NCBI GenBank assembly: GCA_963691655.1
Contig: OY829326.1
Span: 23,424,878 to 23,488,877 of the forward strand
Length of the DNA: 64,000 nucleotides
Direction of reading: 5' to 3'
Source of the DNA: Toxonevra muliebris
Lineage: Eukaryota > Arthropoda > Insecta > Diptera > Pallopteridae
Shown: positions 50,546 through 60,748 of the stretch, piece after piece
Position numbering within the stretch: the stretch's first letter is position 1
How the letters are laid out: the number at the start of each line of letters is the position of its first letter
Made by a program: the position numbers and the translations under genes
Notes under the pieces: generated by a model
Told to the model about the DNA's origin: nothing
The model's input: only the letters and a program-made list of their open reading frames with translations
The model's database searches: none

Positions 50546-51900
50546 CCAAATGTTATCGAAACATGTGCTAAACGGAGGGTTAAATATATTTTCATTCTCA
50601 AGCTTAATCGTATAGCTAACTATCCTATTTGATTTTCTGGAGTCTGGAGCAATGGCAACAAAAATTAGATTTTAAAAAATATGGTATTAGATGGTAAAAA
50701 TAGTATGATAAGTAACAGATACCCAAGTTTACTATCAGCAAAATTCATTTATATTTTCTCAAATAACTAACTTGCATTGAGATGATATGAAGTCACTTCA
50801 ATGCTAGTGTCGAATCGCCTTCTATTACTACTGTACCTACCTACTGAGAATGTGGATTACATATGACCATCGTTACCATATTCAGTATTCGTGAGTTTCT
50901 AAATTCCAAAGCATTGTATTACTGAAGAGGAACTGATGATACTAGACAGGTTAAGAACTCTTTTCCGACATTGTCAACCAAGAGAACACGATAGCTAATA
51001 TAATTCAATTGAAATGAGATTCATATTGTTATAAATTTCATAATTGAATATTGAAGGGTCAGAAAGCATTTGCAGAGTATCAGTAGCACTATCGGGGCTT
51101 AAGGCACCTTTTTTTTGTAATTGTATCATGTACCTTGAAAAGGGAAGAACTTCATATTCAAAAACATATTTGTTTGCTGCGTATCAGAGGTGAAAATTTT
51201 AAATATTTTTTTTAAATTTATTAACAGATTTTTGGTGTTCAGTGATCTATAGTAAAGTTTTATGAACTTATTGATCCTCTATCAACTCTCGTAAAGGGTC
51301 AAAAAGATGATTTATGTCGAAAGAGGAGAGGGGGGAGGGGGGGGCGAAACCCCATAAAGGAGAGAGCTAATGGGTTAATACATTGGAGGCAAATGTTCTA
51401 CGAAAAATCTTCTATAAATTGCTAAACACACAAAAAATCTTAGATGAAATTTTAACAACTTTATAATATTTAATTTGTGAGAAATGGGAAACTTAAGGCA
51501 AAAAAGCAAGCACTAAGCAAATGCTTAGAATTTTTCTCTTTATTAATTTATAATTTTTATTGATTTATGTAAGATTTTTTAGATAGCTATTTCGAAAAGG
51601 GAAAACAGCAATGCAAGTTCGGCAAAAAACCGTAGGTAAAAAAAAACGCACAAAAAAGATTTAACTTCCAATGCAAAAACACACTTCACTAGCGCTGTAA
51701 CTTCTACATATGAGCGGAGCAACCCGGAATTGAGTGAACATACAGCACAGGAGCGTTTTTTTTCATTAAATAAGAAATGGTACCGTAATGAAGCGTATAC
51801 GATAACTCAAAAATAAACTTATTAAGCCCAATCAAGGTTGCACGGTAAAAATTTGTAAATTTGGGGTCTTGTAAGAGCCTTCCATTCACGTATAAATATA

Positions 51901-52195
51901 GCTCGGACAACATGAATAAATTCGAAGAGCTCTGCCTAGGCCTGTTGTCCGAGCTTGACTCCTGCAGCACCGCGAAGTGCTTCGTGAGACAACGTAACAG
52001 GAAATCAGCGGAATTTCTTCTGAAACTGAGAAGAAAGGACCTGAAATTACTGGTGGGTGTCATCACCGGGCACAACACATGTGGTCAGCACATGACCAAC
52101 ATGGGTGTCATCACAGATCCAACCTGCTAATCGTGTCTTAAGGACGACGACTAGGCTTAAAAAGCCGTAATAAATAAAATAAATAAATAAAAAAG
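51901..52195 (+). pseudogene. 5'-truncated LINE 3' end
   Basis: The frame reads LRRKDLKLLVGVITGHNTCG and then MTNMGVITDPTC, followed by CLKDDD, matching the zinc-finger-like C-terminus after RNase H in R1/I-type LINEs (LTGHC..., CRxCxEEEE). The downstream sequence GGCTTAAAAAGCC and a TAATAAATAAAATAAATAAA tail near 52168 look like the true 3' end of a LINE insertion. Confidence 0.7.
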
Positions 52196-52263
52196 CGAAG
52201 CATTATCTTTGTAGCTGTCTGGCGTTCGCGAAAATTAGTGGTGATGTTTGATGTGATGTGATG

Positions 52264-52508
52264 ACGCGTATTTTCATAAAAAAGCGTTAAATTTTGTTCC
52301 TTAAAAAAGTGCGAGAAAACTCAATACATTTAAACTTTTTCACTAATGCAGGCACACATTTGATACTTCTAGTCAATGAAAATTCCTTCGATTTTTCGAA
52401 GATATTTTAAATTGAAAAAACACCGCGAGCGTTAAATCACTTTTTTCCGCGTTTTAATTTTCAAAAAACACTAAAATCAGCGGGAAAAGCGCTGAGTTGG
52501 CCACACTG
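52264..52508. mobile_element. Dispersed MITE, copy 2
   Basis: Same element as 16147-16437, same orientation. It keeps the right end GTTGGCCACACTG but lacks the left end. It lies 70 bp after the LINE tail ending about 52195. Confidence 0.7.
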
Positions 52509-54426
52509 AGAATAATATCCAGACTCACCCTCTTTCTGAGCTTCTAGGGTTCATCAGTGAAACAAAGAAGTTCGAGGTGTAGAGCCTTTAGACCTTTCTT
52601 CTTCCCATTTCCTGTCTTTCTACTGGCTCTATCTTGGGTATAGTATAATGGTCTTTGAGACTGAGTGCTTTGGTTTAGTCCAGCCCACCTTCAACTCTAA
52701 ACTCTAAAGCCTGTTGTGCAATAGTAGCAGCAGTAGATTTTTCCAGTTCTGAGCTTCTCTTCTGCTTTTATTCTTTGAAAAAAAAAACTGGTCACCTTTG
52801 CTAAACAGCCCGTACAAACACGTAATCCAATTTTTCTATATAACCAATCGTACAAGTTTATAAAAGTACTTAAAGGAAACGAGAACAGCATAATCACAGC
52901 CATTAATACACTCTGTGTGGAATGTGGCTTGGTTGCATTTTGCGTATGGCTAAAATAACAACAACATAGGCAGCAGCAATGACAACAGCAACAGCAGCAA
53001 CAACGCCAATGCCAGTACCAATAATAATACCAACAACAACAAATGGCGACAATCAGAAGCAATAAGAAATAGCAAGCAAGCAGCAGCTTTAAAAACGCAC
53101 ACCAAAAATACACACACACTTGCATTTTCTGTCTTCCTCTTCTTTTCTTTTTTGGTTTTTGTTTTTTAAATTACAAATTCCCCAGTGATTTTCTTTTATT
53201 ACTCGCACTCATTTTATTTAATGTGATATTTTTGCAATAAGTTTAGGAATTTTTCATTTTTTGAAATTGCAGAAACAGATTTGCTGCTGCTGTTGCACAC
53301 TCATGAAATTGTTACTTAAAAATAAAACTCTGACAAGATAAAATTAAAAAAAAAATATTTAAAAAAAAATTCAAAGAAAAATATGTCAAAATGAGCACAA
53401 AATGCTGTAAATATATTAGTATTTTTTTTCTTTATACGAATTTGTACAATTATGATACCTAAACATTTTTGTGTTATTTATCAAAATAACTACTACCACT
53501 TTTACATACACATGTCATCTTTGTAATATAAAAATAACTACTTTATTTATTACCGAAGTATATATTCAAAGTACAATCGTTGTTTGTTACATACAGGCAA
53601 CAATTGCATGCATTAATAATTCACTTGTCTCCTCACATTATTTATGCACTTTACACTTAACTCAACAACAACGGTTGGCTGACTGGGAATGGCTTAGCTT
53701 GGCTTAACTTGGCCTATCTAGTACTGGCCGGTCGCCTGTCTGGTTGGCTGATTTTTTTTGCTTTTGCTTTCAGTTATCATAAATGGCCATTGTAATTTTT
53801 TTCTTATATTTTCTTTTGGCTAATACCCAAAATTTTATTTTATTATTACTTTGTTTCTTTTTTTTTATTTTTTTAGTTTTGAAAGAAAATGAAAAGACCA
53901 AACAAAACAAAACTTGCTACTTTTAACTGCTGTAGTAAACGTTTGGTAATTTATCCATTGACATGTGCAATTTTAACAGACACTTTTGCTAACAGTAACA
54001 AACAATCAAGTGAATTGTTTTTTGTTTTGTTTTTTTTTTTTGGTTGCATTTATTATTATTATTTTTTTTTTTTGCTGTCGTACAAAGAAATATTGTGATC
54101 ATTTTTTGAGTTTCACATGTTTTCTGAGTAGTGAGTAGAGAATTGCGAAATTGATATTTTTTGCTTTGAATTTTTGCTGCTGTTTAGATTAATAGATTTT
54201 TAGAGTTTAATGAAGTGTCGTCATTTTAATAGATAACATATCTGAGCCATGACTTGTTGCTACAACATTTTATTATATAGTTCACTGCAACCTTGAAGGT
54301 CCTTTTGAGTTTTAGGTATGTTACCATCCGTTCTTGCGCATGATTACTAAAATGTTCTTGATCGTAGCATTTTTTTTAGTCGCTGGATTTCAAAATTTTT
54401 TTAAAAAAATGTTCGCTCTTCTTTAA
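52509..54426. other. Noncoding stretch with CAG/CAA-rich patch
   Basis: 52940-53090 is rich in CAGCAGCAA-type triplets, like fly coding low-complexity DNA, but it shows no flanking conserved frame and I do not call it an exon. The rest is AT-rich. Confidence 0.35.
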
Positions 54427-54965
54427 CTCTCTAGTTCCCAAGCCCGTCTCTAGACGGCCTTCAGTAAAAGGGATGGAATTGCCACCATAACAGTTTTCTG
54501 TTGCTACATTTTATCATATTAGGAAATTTTCCAAGCTTTTAAAAAAATCCATCAGTTACGAGCTGTGATGCGTATTACAGAAGTTAGCGACAGTCAAAGT
54601 CAAAAATTTGTGAAAAATTGGAAAATTAATTATTTTAATTGTGTTTGAGATAAAAGTGAAAAAATAAAAAAAAAAAAAAAATAAAAAAAAAAAATACTTT
54701 CCGTCAAAGCATCCAGATAAAAAAACCTAGCTATGGATAGCTAAGAATTTGAATAGAATTTTTTATATAAAATATTTAATTACTTAAAATAAATTGATAA
54801 AAAGCTCATTCAAGAACAAATAATTTTAGGCGTTCAAACTTTCTCACTTCATAAAACCACGCCCATTAGTTTTTTTTGGGTTTTTAAATCAGTTTATGAT
54901 TTTTACGCCAATATTAATCAATTCCGATTTTTTTTTTATCAATCAAAAATTTGGAAACTAGAGGG
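54427..54965. mobile_element. TTAA-flanked MITE
   Basis: TTAA then CTCTCTAGTTCCCAAG at the left; TTGGAAACTAGAGGG then TTAA (54966-54969) at the right. The ends are inverse with two mismatches and the target is TTAA, which fits piggyBac-type elements. Noncoding, 539 bp. Confidence 0.65.
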
Positions 54966-55590
54966 TTAAGTACTAAATTATGCAAAATTTTTATATTCAA
55001 TGTCCAGAAAAAAAGTTTCAAACTTAATTGATTTTTACTTTACTGAAGTAACGAATCTCATCAATATTTTAACATGGCCGGAAGAAATTTTGCTGAAGAT
55101 CTTGGAAACAATTTCAATATTTTCTACTATTGGTATCACATACAACAAAAATGCACGTTCCTAGTCCAGATGGAGATTTAAAAAGTTTTCTAGATTAATT
55201 TTGATGTCAACAATTGCGAGTTGTTAATCACCTTAATTTTTTATAGTAAACTCTTTTTCTGAAGTTCGTTTATTACTTTTTTCACCTACTTGCTCTAAAA
55301 TTTGCTAAAAATTTAATTGGAAAACCTAGAAACGAGGGGAAAGAGGGGTTAGTGGTCGTTGATCTCGGGGTGAAAATTTGTTTAGAATTTCAAAAAGTGT
55401 AGCTTTCACGCACACACCAAACATGGATCGAGGTTTTTGCATCCATTCAAGTTGTTTTTTGCCGGATCCGAACAGCGTAGTGAAAATCTTTTCTAAAGAA
55501 ATTTTTACTTCTGAAGGTTTACCAAGTGGTGCAGTGTAAAAAAATGTTTACATTATATTTTTGGTTTTGACTGTGAACTCAGGGACACTA

Positions 55591-55657
55591 AGTCACGGTG
55601 ACTACCTCGGTGGCCTCGTAAATGTGTGGTAGACTGAAGTCTCAGGTTCGATTCTCA
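55591..55657 (+). repeat. tRNA-like SINE head, copy 1
   Basis: GTCACGGTGACTACC, GTGGTAGACTGAAGTCTC and a B-box-like AGGTTCGATTCT. It aligns with 60197-60250. The anticodon-arm region is shortened, so it is no functional tRNA. Confidence 0.4.
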
Positions 55658-56355
55658 AAATATCCGTTTATCCGTTCTATATTCAACTTTATCTAACAGT
55701 TACTATTTTGAAAACAAAAAAAGTTTTATTAAATCCTACAACTGTTTCGTGATTAACAGTCCGCAATAAACACTTCATGAATTTCCATTTCTTTGATTTT
55801 CTTTAAAATATTTTCTTTCTAAGGTATGCATACGAAAAAAACTGGTCGCAGTAAACATGTTGTATTAGTTCAAATATGACAGTTACAGCAAATGTTACTG
55901 TTTTTAATGCGTAGAGAATTTTCCGTTTTACATTTCTTCAGGAGGAAAAGATACTTGGGGCACTACCACCCATGTAGTGGGGATATCATAGCCTTAAAGC
56001 GGCATCTGCTACTGAGATTCCTCAGCAGGATAGGCTTGTTTGACAACCTTTAAATAGGTTACTATCGGGGGTACAATAGATCTATTAAGGTCGCAGTACA
56101 TAATCTCATATTCAGCGAAAAAAAATATACGAAAAAAAATATACGAAAAAAAACTATCTGTTTTTTTATGATGACTTGGGTAAACGTACGCTTGATAAAA
56201 CTATTATTTTATGAAGAGGTTGTAGGCTTGCAGCCGCCATATTGGTCCGCCATCATGCAAAATCAAAAAAAGCCTTGTTGCATTTAAAACTAGAGATAAT
56301 AAGCTTTCATTTGAGCCCAAACATGCTCTAAAATACCTTAACCAATTTTGGACAG

Positions 56356-56371
56356 GGGGGGGGGGGGGGGT
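56356..56371 (+). repeat. Poly(G) run
   Basis: About 15 consecutive G after GGACA, very unusual in this AT-rich window. Possibly linked to an unrecognised element or uncertain in length because of sequencing. Confidence 0.6.
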
Positions 56372-57689
56372 CTTCCATTGACAGAGAATTTCTCATATAT
56401 ATGAGCAATTTAAATTTGATTTGCTTGCTATCTTCAACGAAATTCAAATACTAAATTATCTGCTAAATTAAGACACATTTCTTTTCTTTTTCAGTGCCAG
56501 TAAATACCAATGCAATTTTGTTTTTTTTTTCTCAAAGAATTTCACTTTATAACCAAACAAAAATTTCATTTTTTCTTAAAATAGTCAAGACATTGAATAA
56601 ATCTGCACATCCATATCAAGACGCTCAAAAGTAAGCGCTACAGCATTTGACATGATCCCCAACAGTAAGTAACAGCAGCAACAACCTCAACAACAACAAT
56701 TTTCAAGTGTACCCGAGTGTATGTTTTTTCGAAAAATTAACCATATTAAAAAATGCTATACACATGTAGAAGCGAAACAAACAAACAAAAAAAAAACATA
56801 AAAAACAAATACCTATGTATGCTAAAAACAGACATCACACAAATTCTCTACTTCTCCATTTAGATTTACTCTACACACATTTGTGTATTTGTATTTTATT
56901 AACTAGTATGTGTTAGTTTTTATGCATTTGTTTAAGTGTGTGAGTGTGTGTGTGATGACTTTTTCCATGCAATTTTAAAAAATGTTGGCATCATTAAAAT
57001 CTTTGAATAATTTCCTTTTATTTTTTTTTTTTTTTTTTTTTAATTTTGGACTTTGGAGTTGTTGGTAAACAAAAAAGGGGAGCTCTTTCATTGAATTTGT
57101 TCGTACTGCTGGAGAATGCTTAGATCAGCAAGAAAGAAGAAGATTTAATTTTTTTAATTTTGTTATTTTTCATAAGATTGATAATGATGATGACGAGCTG
57201 ATTCTATGCCGAGTGTGTAACATGTTGCTATTTCTGGCACTCCACTCATTTAACAAAGGATTATGAAAAATGTTCATGTTATTATACGCGTAAAAATAGT
57301 AATAAACCAAAGATGTGATGTCTCTTCAGATGCGTGTGTTTTGGAAATATATTTTAACAAAATATTAAAATTACTTGATGGCAACTCATCCATAATATTT
57401 CATGTTATTTTTTATGCGTTACTAAATTCGTTTTTTGAAACATTGAAAACATTAATTTCCTGGCACAAACCAAAGATTAACATTAAAATTAAATGTTATT
57501 AGTTTTTGTGTATTTTTAAAAAACTTGTAATACAATTTTTTTTTTATTTTTCTTTACAGATTTTGCTGCAAATATTAATAAAGGTAAATAGCTAAAATAT
57601 CATTAGAGTTTAATATTTTTAGAAGTCATAGAACTGTAAGTGTATCGAATCTAAACTGCAATAGTTGAAACGTTAATTTATACTCTAAT

Positions 57690-58695
57690 CATAACATATG
57701 GCGCAGTAGCGTGTCAAAGAGAGCTTAACTGCAAATGCTAAATTAGGAAGACTTCAAAGGCTAGCGTGTCTCTGTATAGCAGGAGCGATGAGAACATATC
57801 AGGCTGCTGCGTGCTTTTGAGCTTTAATAATAACTCCATTATTATTAAAGCTCTGCTTATTGCACTGGAAAAAGACACCTATCTTTTGGTTTTTCGCCAG
57901 GACAACGAATAAACTGTATAATTTTGAGATTTTAAAAACTTTGTTGCAAAACTTAGTAGTAAGAATGAATGGGTGAGTATAGAATATAACTACACATTCA
58001 AAGAACACACGATTAAGTGGTATAAAGATGGGTCATGAATCGAGGATAAAACAGAGGCAGAAGTATTTGGGTCAAGGACCAAATATTCCGAACCGTTGGA
58101 GAAACATCCCAGCAGTTTTCAAGCCGATTCACGCAATCAACGTATGTGTACAATTTAACCTAGACAGGAAGAGCAAAAGACGAGACATTGCTATCATGTC
58201 TGACTGTCAAGCAACCATTCCAGCACTTCGCTCTGGGACTGTTTGAGCAAGCTCAATCAACTGTGCAAGAACAATAAAGTCGTTCTATGATGGGTCCCTG
58301 GATCCGTAGGAATAGAGGGGAACGAACAGACGAGCTTGCTAAAAAGGGGGCAGCTACCGCATTCATGCCTGAACATTTCTGTGGAATAGAAAACAGCGTA
58401 ATCAGGAAAGTACTCAGACAGGAAGAGATAAAGAAGTGGCAAGAACTCTTCACAAATCTTCCGGGACTGAAGCAATCCAAAGCGCTTCTAGGCAACTATA
58501 ATAAAAGTAGATATACGTTCTGTATTCATATAGTATTCTGAGTGGGGCACTGCGGGGTCAGAGAACACCTCTAAAAATAGGTATTGAGGAAAGGTCAATA
58601 TGTAGGTTTTGAATGAGGAAGAGGAATCATCGGAACATATTTTAGGTCATTGTGGAGCACTGGCTCACAAAAAAATAAGATGTTTCTAGGTCAGT
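57690..58695 (+). pseudogene. Decayed R1/I-type LINE: RT end, RNase H and C-terminus
   Basis: In order and across several frames: SVSKRA and RVSLYS (end of the RT/thumb), WYKDGS (RNase H first Asp), SEPLEKHPS, FNLDRKSKRRDIAIMSDCQA (second Asp), ERTDELAKKGAATAFM (last Asp region), GIENSVIRKVLRQEE IKKWQ, LPGLKQSKALLGNYNKSR, then GIEERSICRF and HCGALAHKK. Stops and small indels break it in at least five places. The family keeps RNase H, as R1 and I clades do. The most complete LINE relic of the window. Confidence 0.8.
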
Positions 58696-58784
58696 AACTG
58701 CTTTTGATTTAAAGTCCTGAAACAATTTGAAAAGTTTAAAAATAATAGCAAATTGAAAAAATATCAGACCCTTGTAAAATTAGA

Positions 58785-58818
58785 CTTACTTGAAAGGTTT
58801 TATTACCTTTCAAGTAAG
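58785..58818. repeat. 14-bp hairpin
   Basis: CTTACTTGAAAGGT, loop TTTATT, ACCTTTCAAGTAAG. It is followed by two copies of TTATTATGTAATATATTT in tandem at 58828-58870. Confidence 0.7.
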
Positions 58819-59360
58819 TAATATTTTATTATGTAATATATTTGGGGTTTTTTATTATGTAATATATTTTGGGTTTTTTTGTGATTGGGTTCATCAAATA
58901 CATCATCGTGTTTAATTTCCTTCCCCTCTCCCCCCGAATAAAAATCCTAGCTATGGCCCTGGCACCAAGTGCCTATTGATCTGTGTGCTGTAGTCAAATT
59001 CCTGAGAGGTACTGGACTAGATAAGGCACTCTAGGCTTAGATAAGATAGAGAAGAGGGTGTACAATATATCTTGCAGGTCGCCGCACAATCAACATTAAC
59101 CTCTCTAACAATGCATTACTCTAAGTCTTAACCTGGTGCAGACTCATTTAAGTCATTGTCTTTGCTTATTGGAAGCTGTATCTGGAACCTTCTACTCATT
59201 CACTAGTATAAAGCATACATCTTTATGTTTAAAATTAAATATATTCCTTATAGCTTCTGAAATGTTTCCTTTTTTTATTCAGCAAAATCAGTCAAGTAGA
59301 CGTTAAACCCTTCATACAAGTCAAATCTTCAAAAAGTGATATCAAAGGAAGCAAATTTAA
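58819..59360. other. Noncoding stretch
   Basis: After the LINE relic and the small hairpin there is no further feature up to the TTAA target at 59357. Confidence 0.4.
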
Positions 59361-60063
59361 GGGGGAATGCCACTGTGACGGCTGGAAAAATTAGTGATTT
59401 TCGGGAATTTTTTTGATCTGTCAAATAAAGGAATATGGGGATCCTTTAATATTCATTTTATTAAGTGCACTTCCAACAACATTTCCATAAATTCTTATTA
59501 AAAAATATTAAATAGTTTTAAAGCTATAGGCGTTGCCGTGGAACACGAAAAAAATTTTTCACTCCATGGTCGCGTCGATTTTTCAAGAACGGATTTTGTG
59601 AAAAAAAAAATTTTTAGTTTTTAATAATCTACATATATGAGCATAAATCTCGTTGCACGTAGCGTTTTTTTTTTTTTTCCACAAAATGACGACTGATTGA
59701 AAATTTTTTCATATTTTCGACCCTTTTTGTTTTTGTTTCAAAAGAGCTTAAAAATAGTAAAAATCAAAAATTTGAAAATCAGCTACGCTTAACGATAGCC
59801 ACTGCAAAGACGAACGAAACGAATAAAATCGGAAAACTGAAAATCGGTTAATATTTGATCGACTTATCTACGCGACCAGTTCGAAAAAAATCGTTTCTAG
59901 AAACACGCGTTTAAAGTTTTCAGTCCAATAAGTTTTCAGTCTATTTACTAACACTGAAATGGCTGTAACTCAGGCAATTTTTGGAATTTTGACTTGAAGT
60001 TTTGTACACATATTTTTTAATATATAAACTTTAATTTAAGGCTCGTCACAGTGGCCTTCCCCC
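59361..60063. mobile_element. TTAA-flanked MITE, GGGGGAATGCCACTGTGACG ends
   Basis: The left end GGGGGAATGCCACTGTGACG after TTAA (59357-59360) and the right end CGTCACAGTGGCCTTCCCCC before TTAA (60064-60067) are inverse with one or two differences. TTAA targets point to piggyBac-like or similar transposases. 703 bp, noncoding. Confidence 0.8.
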
Positions 60064-60196
60064 TTAACTAAATTTTGGTACTTTTATTTTAAGAAGTGCA
60101 GAACAGGCGTTGAGATTTTTTCATGGAATTGAATCTACCATATACTTTGTATCTCGGGAAATACTTGTATCCACAATATCAATTTTCTGACTTTGT

Positions 60197-60250
60197 CGTC
60201 ACGGTAGATTAGTAGAGTGCTAGACTTTAATCTCTGGATTTCGATTCATG
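60197..60250 (+). repeat. tRNA-Lys-like SINE head, copy 2
   Basis: CGTCACGGTAGATTAG, GTAGAGTGCTAGACTTTAAT and CTCTGGATTTCGATTCATGG follow a tRNA from D-arm to T-arm. They look like tRNA-Lys(UUU) (GTAGAGC...AGACTTTTAATCT). The acceptor stem is absent, so this is a SINE head or tRNA pseudogene. Confidence 0.45.
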
Positions 60251-60433
60251 GTAAATTAAAGGAAGGCGGAAAAGAGGTTATATTTTATTTTCCTAATAAA
60301 AACCATGCTTCGTATTCAAGAGGAAACTCACAAATTTATTTTCAAGGACTCAATTTTTTTATAGTGAAAAAAAAACCTACTTTGGTGCTAGTTATGTACG
60401 CCTATGTATTTTTTTTCAGCTAAAAATCAAGTA

Positions 60434-60746
60434 CAGTTAAAGATCGATTATGTGAACATCCACTAACGTGAACAATTTTTTTTTTTCATTGACTATTCTA
60501 AAACATGAACTAAAGTGTGACAGCTCTAAAACGTGAACAAAATTTCTTAGAAATTGTGTATCAATTTTCATGATTTAGTAGTTTCGAGAATCTAGATATG
60601 TTTACTCTAAGAATTTAAGAGAAAAGGTAATATTTAAGGCGAAGATAATTCTGTGGTAAGATCAGAAAGTTTCCGTTATTTTTTCCAACAAACGCAAACG
60701 TGAACACCCTTGGTTTTTATTAGTTCACGGTTTCAAGCGTTGACTG
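60434..60746. mobile_element. pogo/Tigger-like MITE, 313 bp
   Basis: It starts CAGTTAAAGATCGATTATGT after TA and ends TTTCAAGCGTTGACTG before TA. The phrase CGTGAAC recurs inside. End type and TA target match Tigger/pogo elements. No transposase. Confidence 0.7.
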
Positions 60747-60748
60747 TA

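Noticed and set aside
52697..53125. 142-codon minus-strand frame over a CAG/CAA-rich patch
   Set aside because: Cys, Tyr and Leu runs are the reverse of triplet repeats; no conserved motif on either strand.
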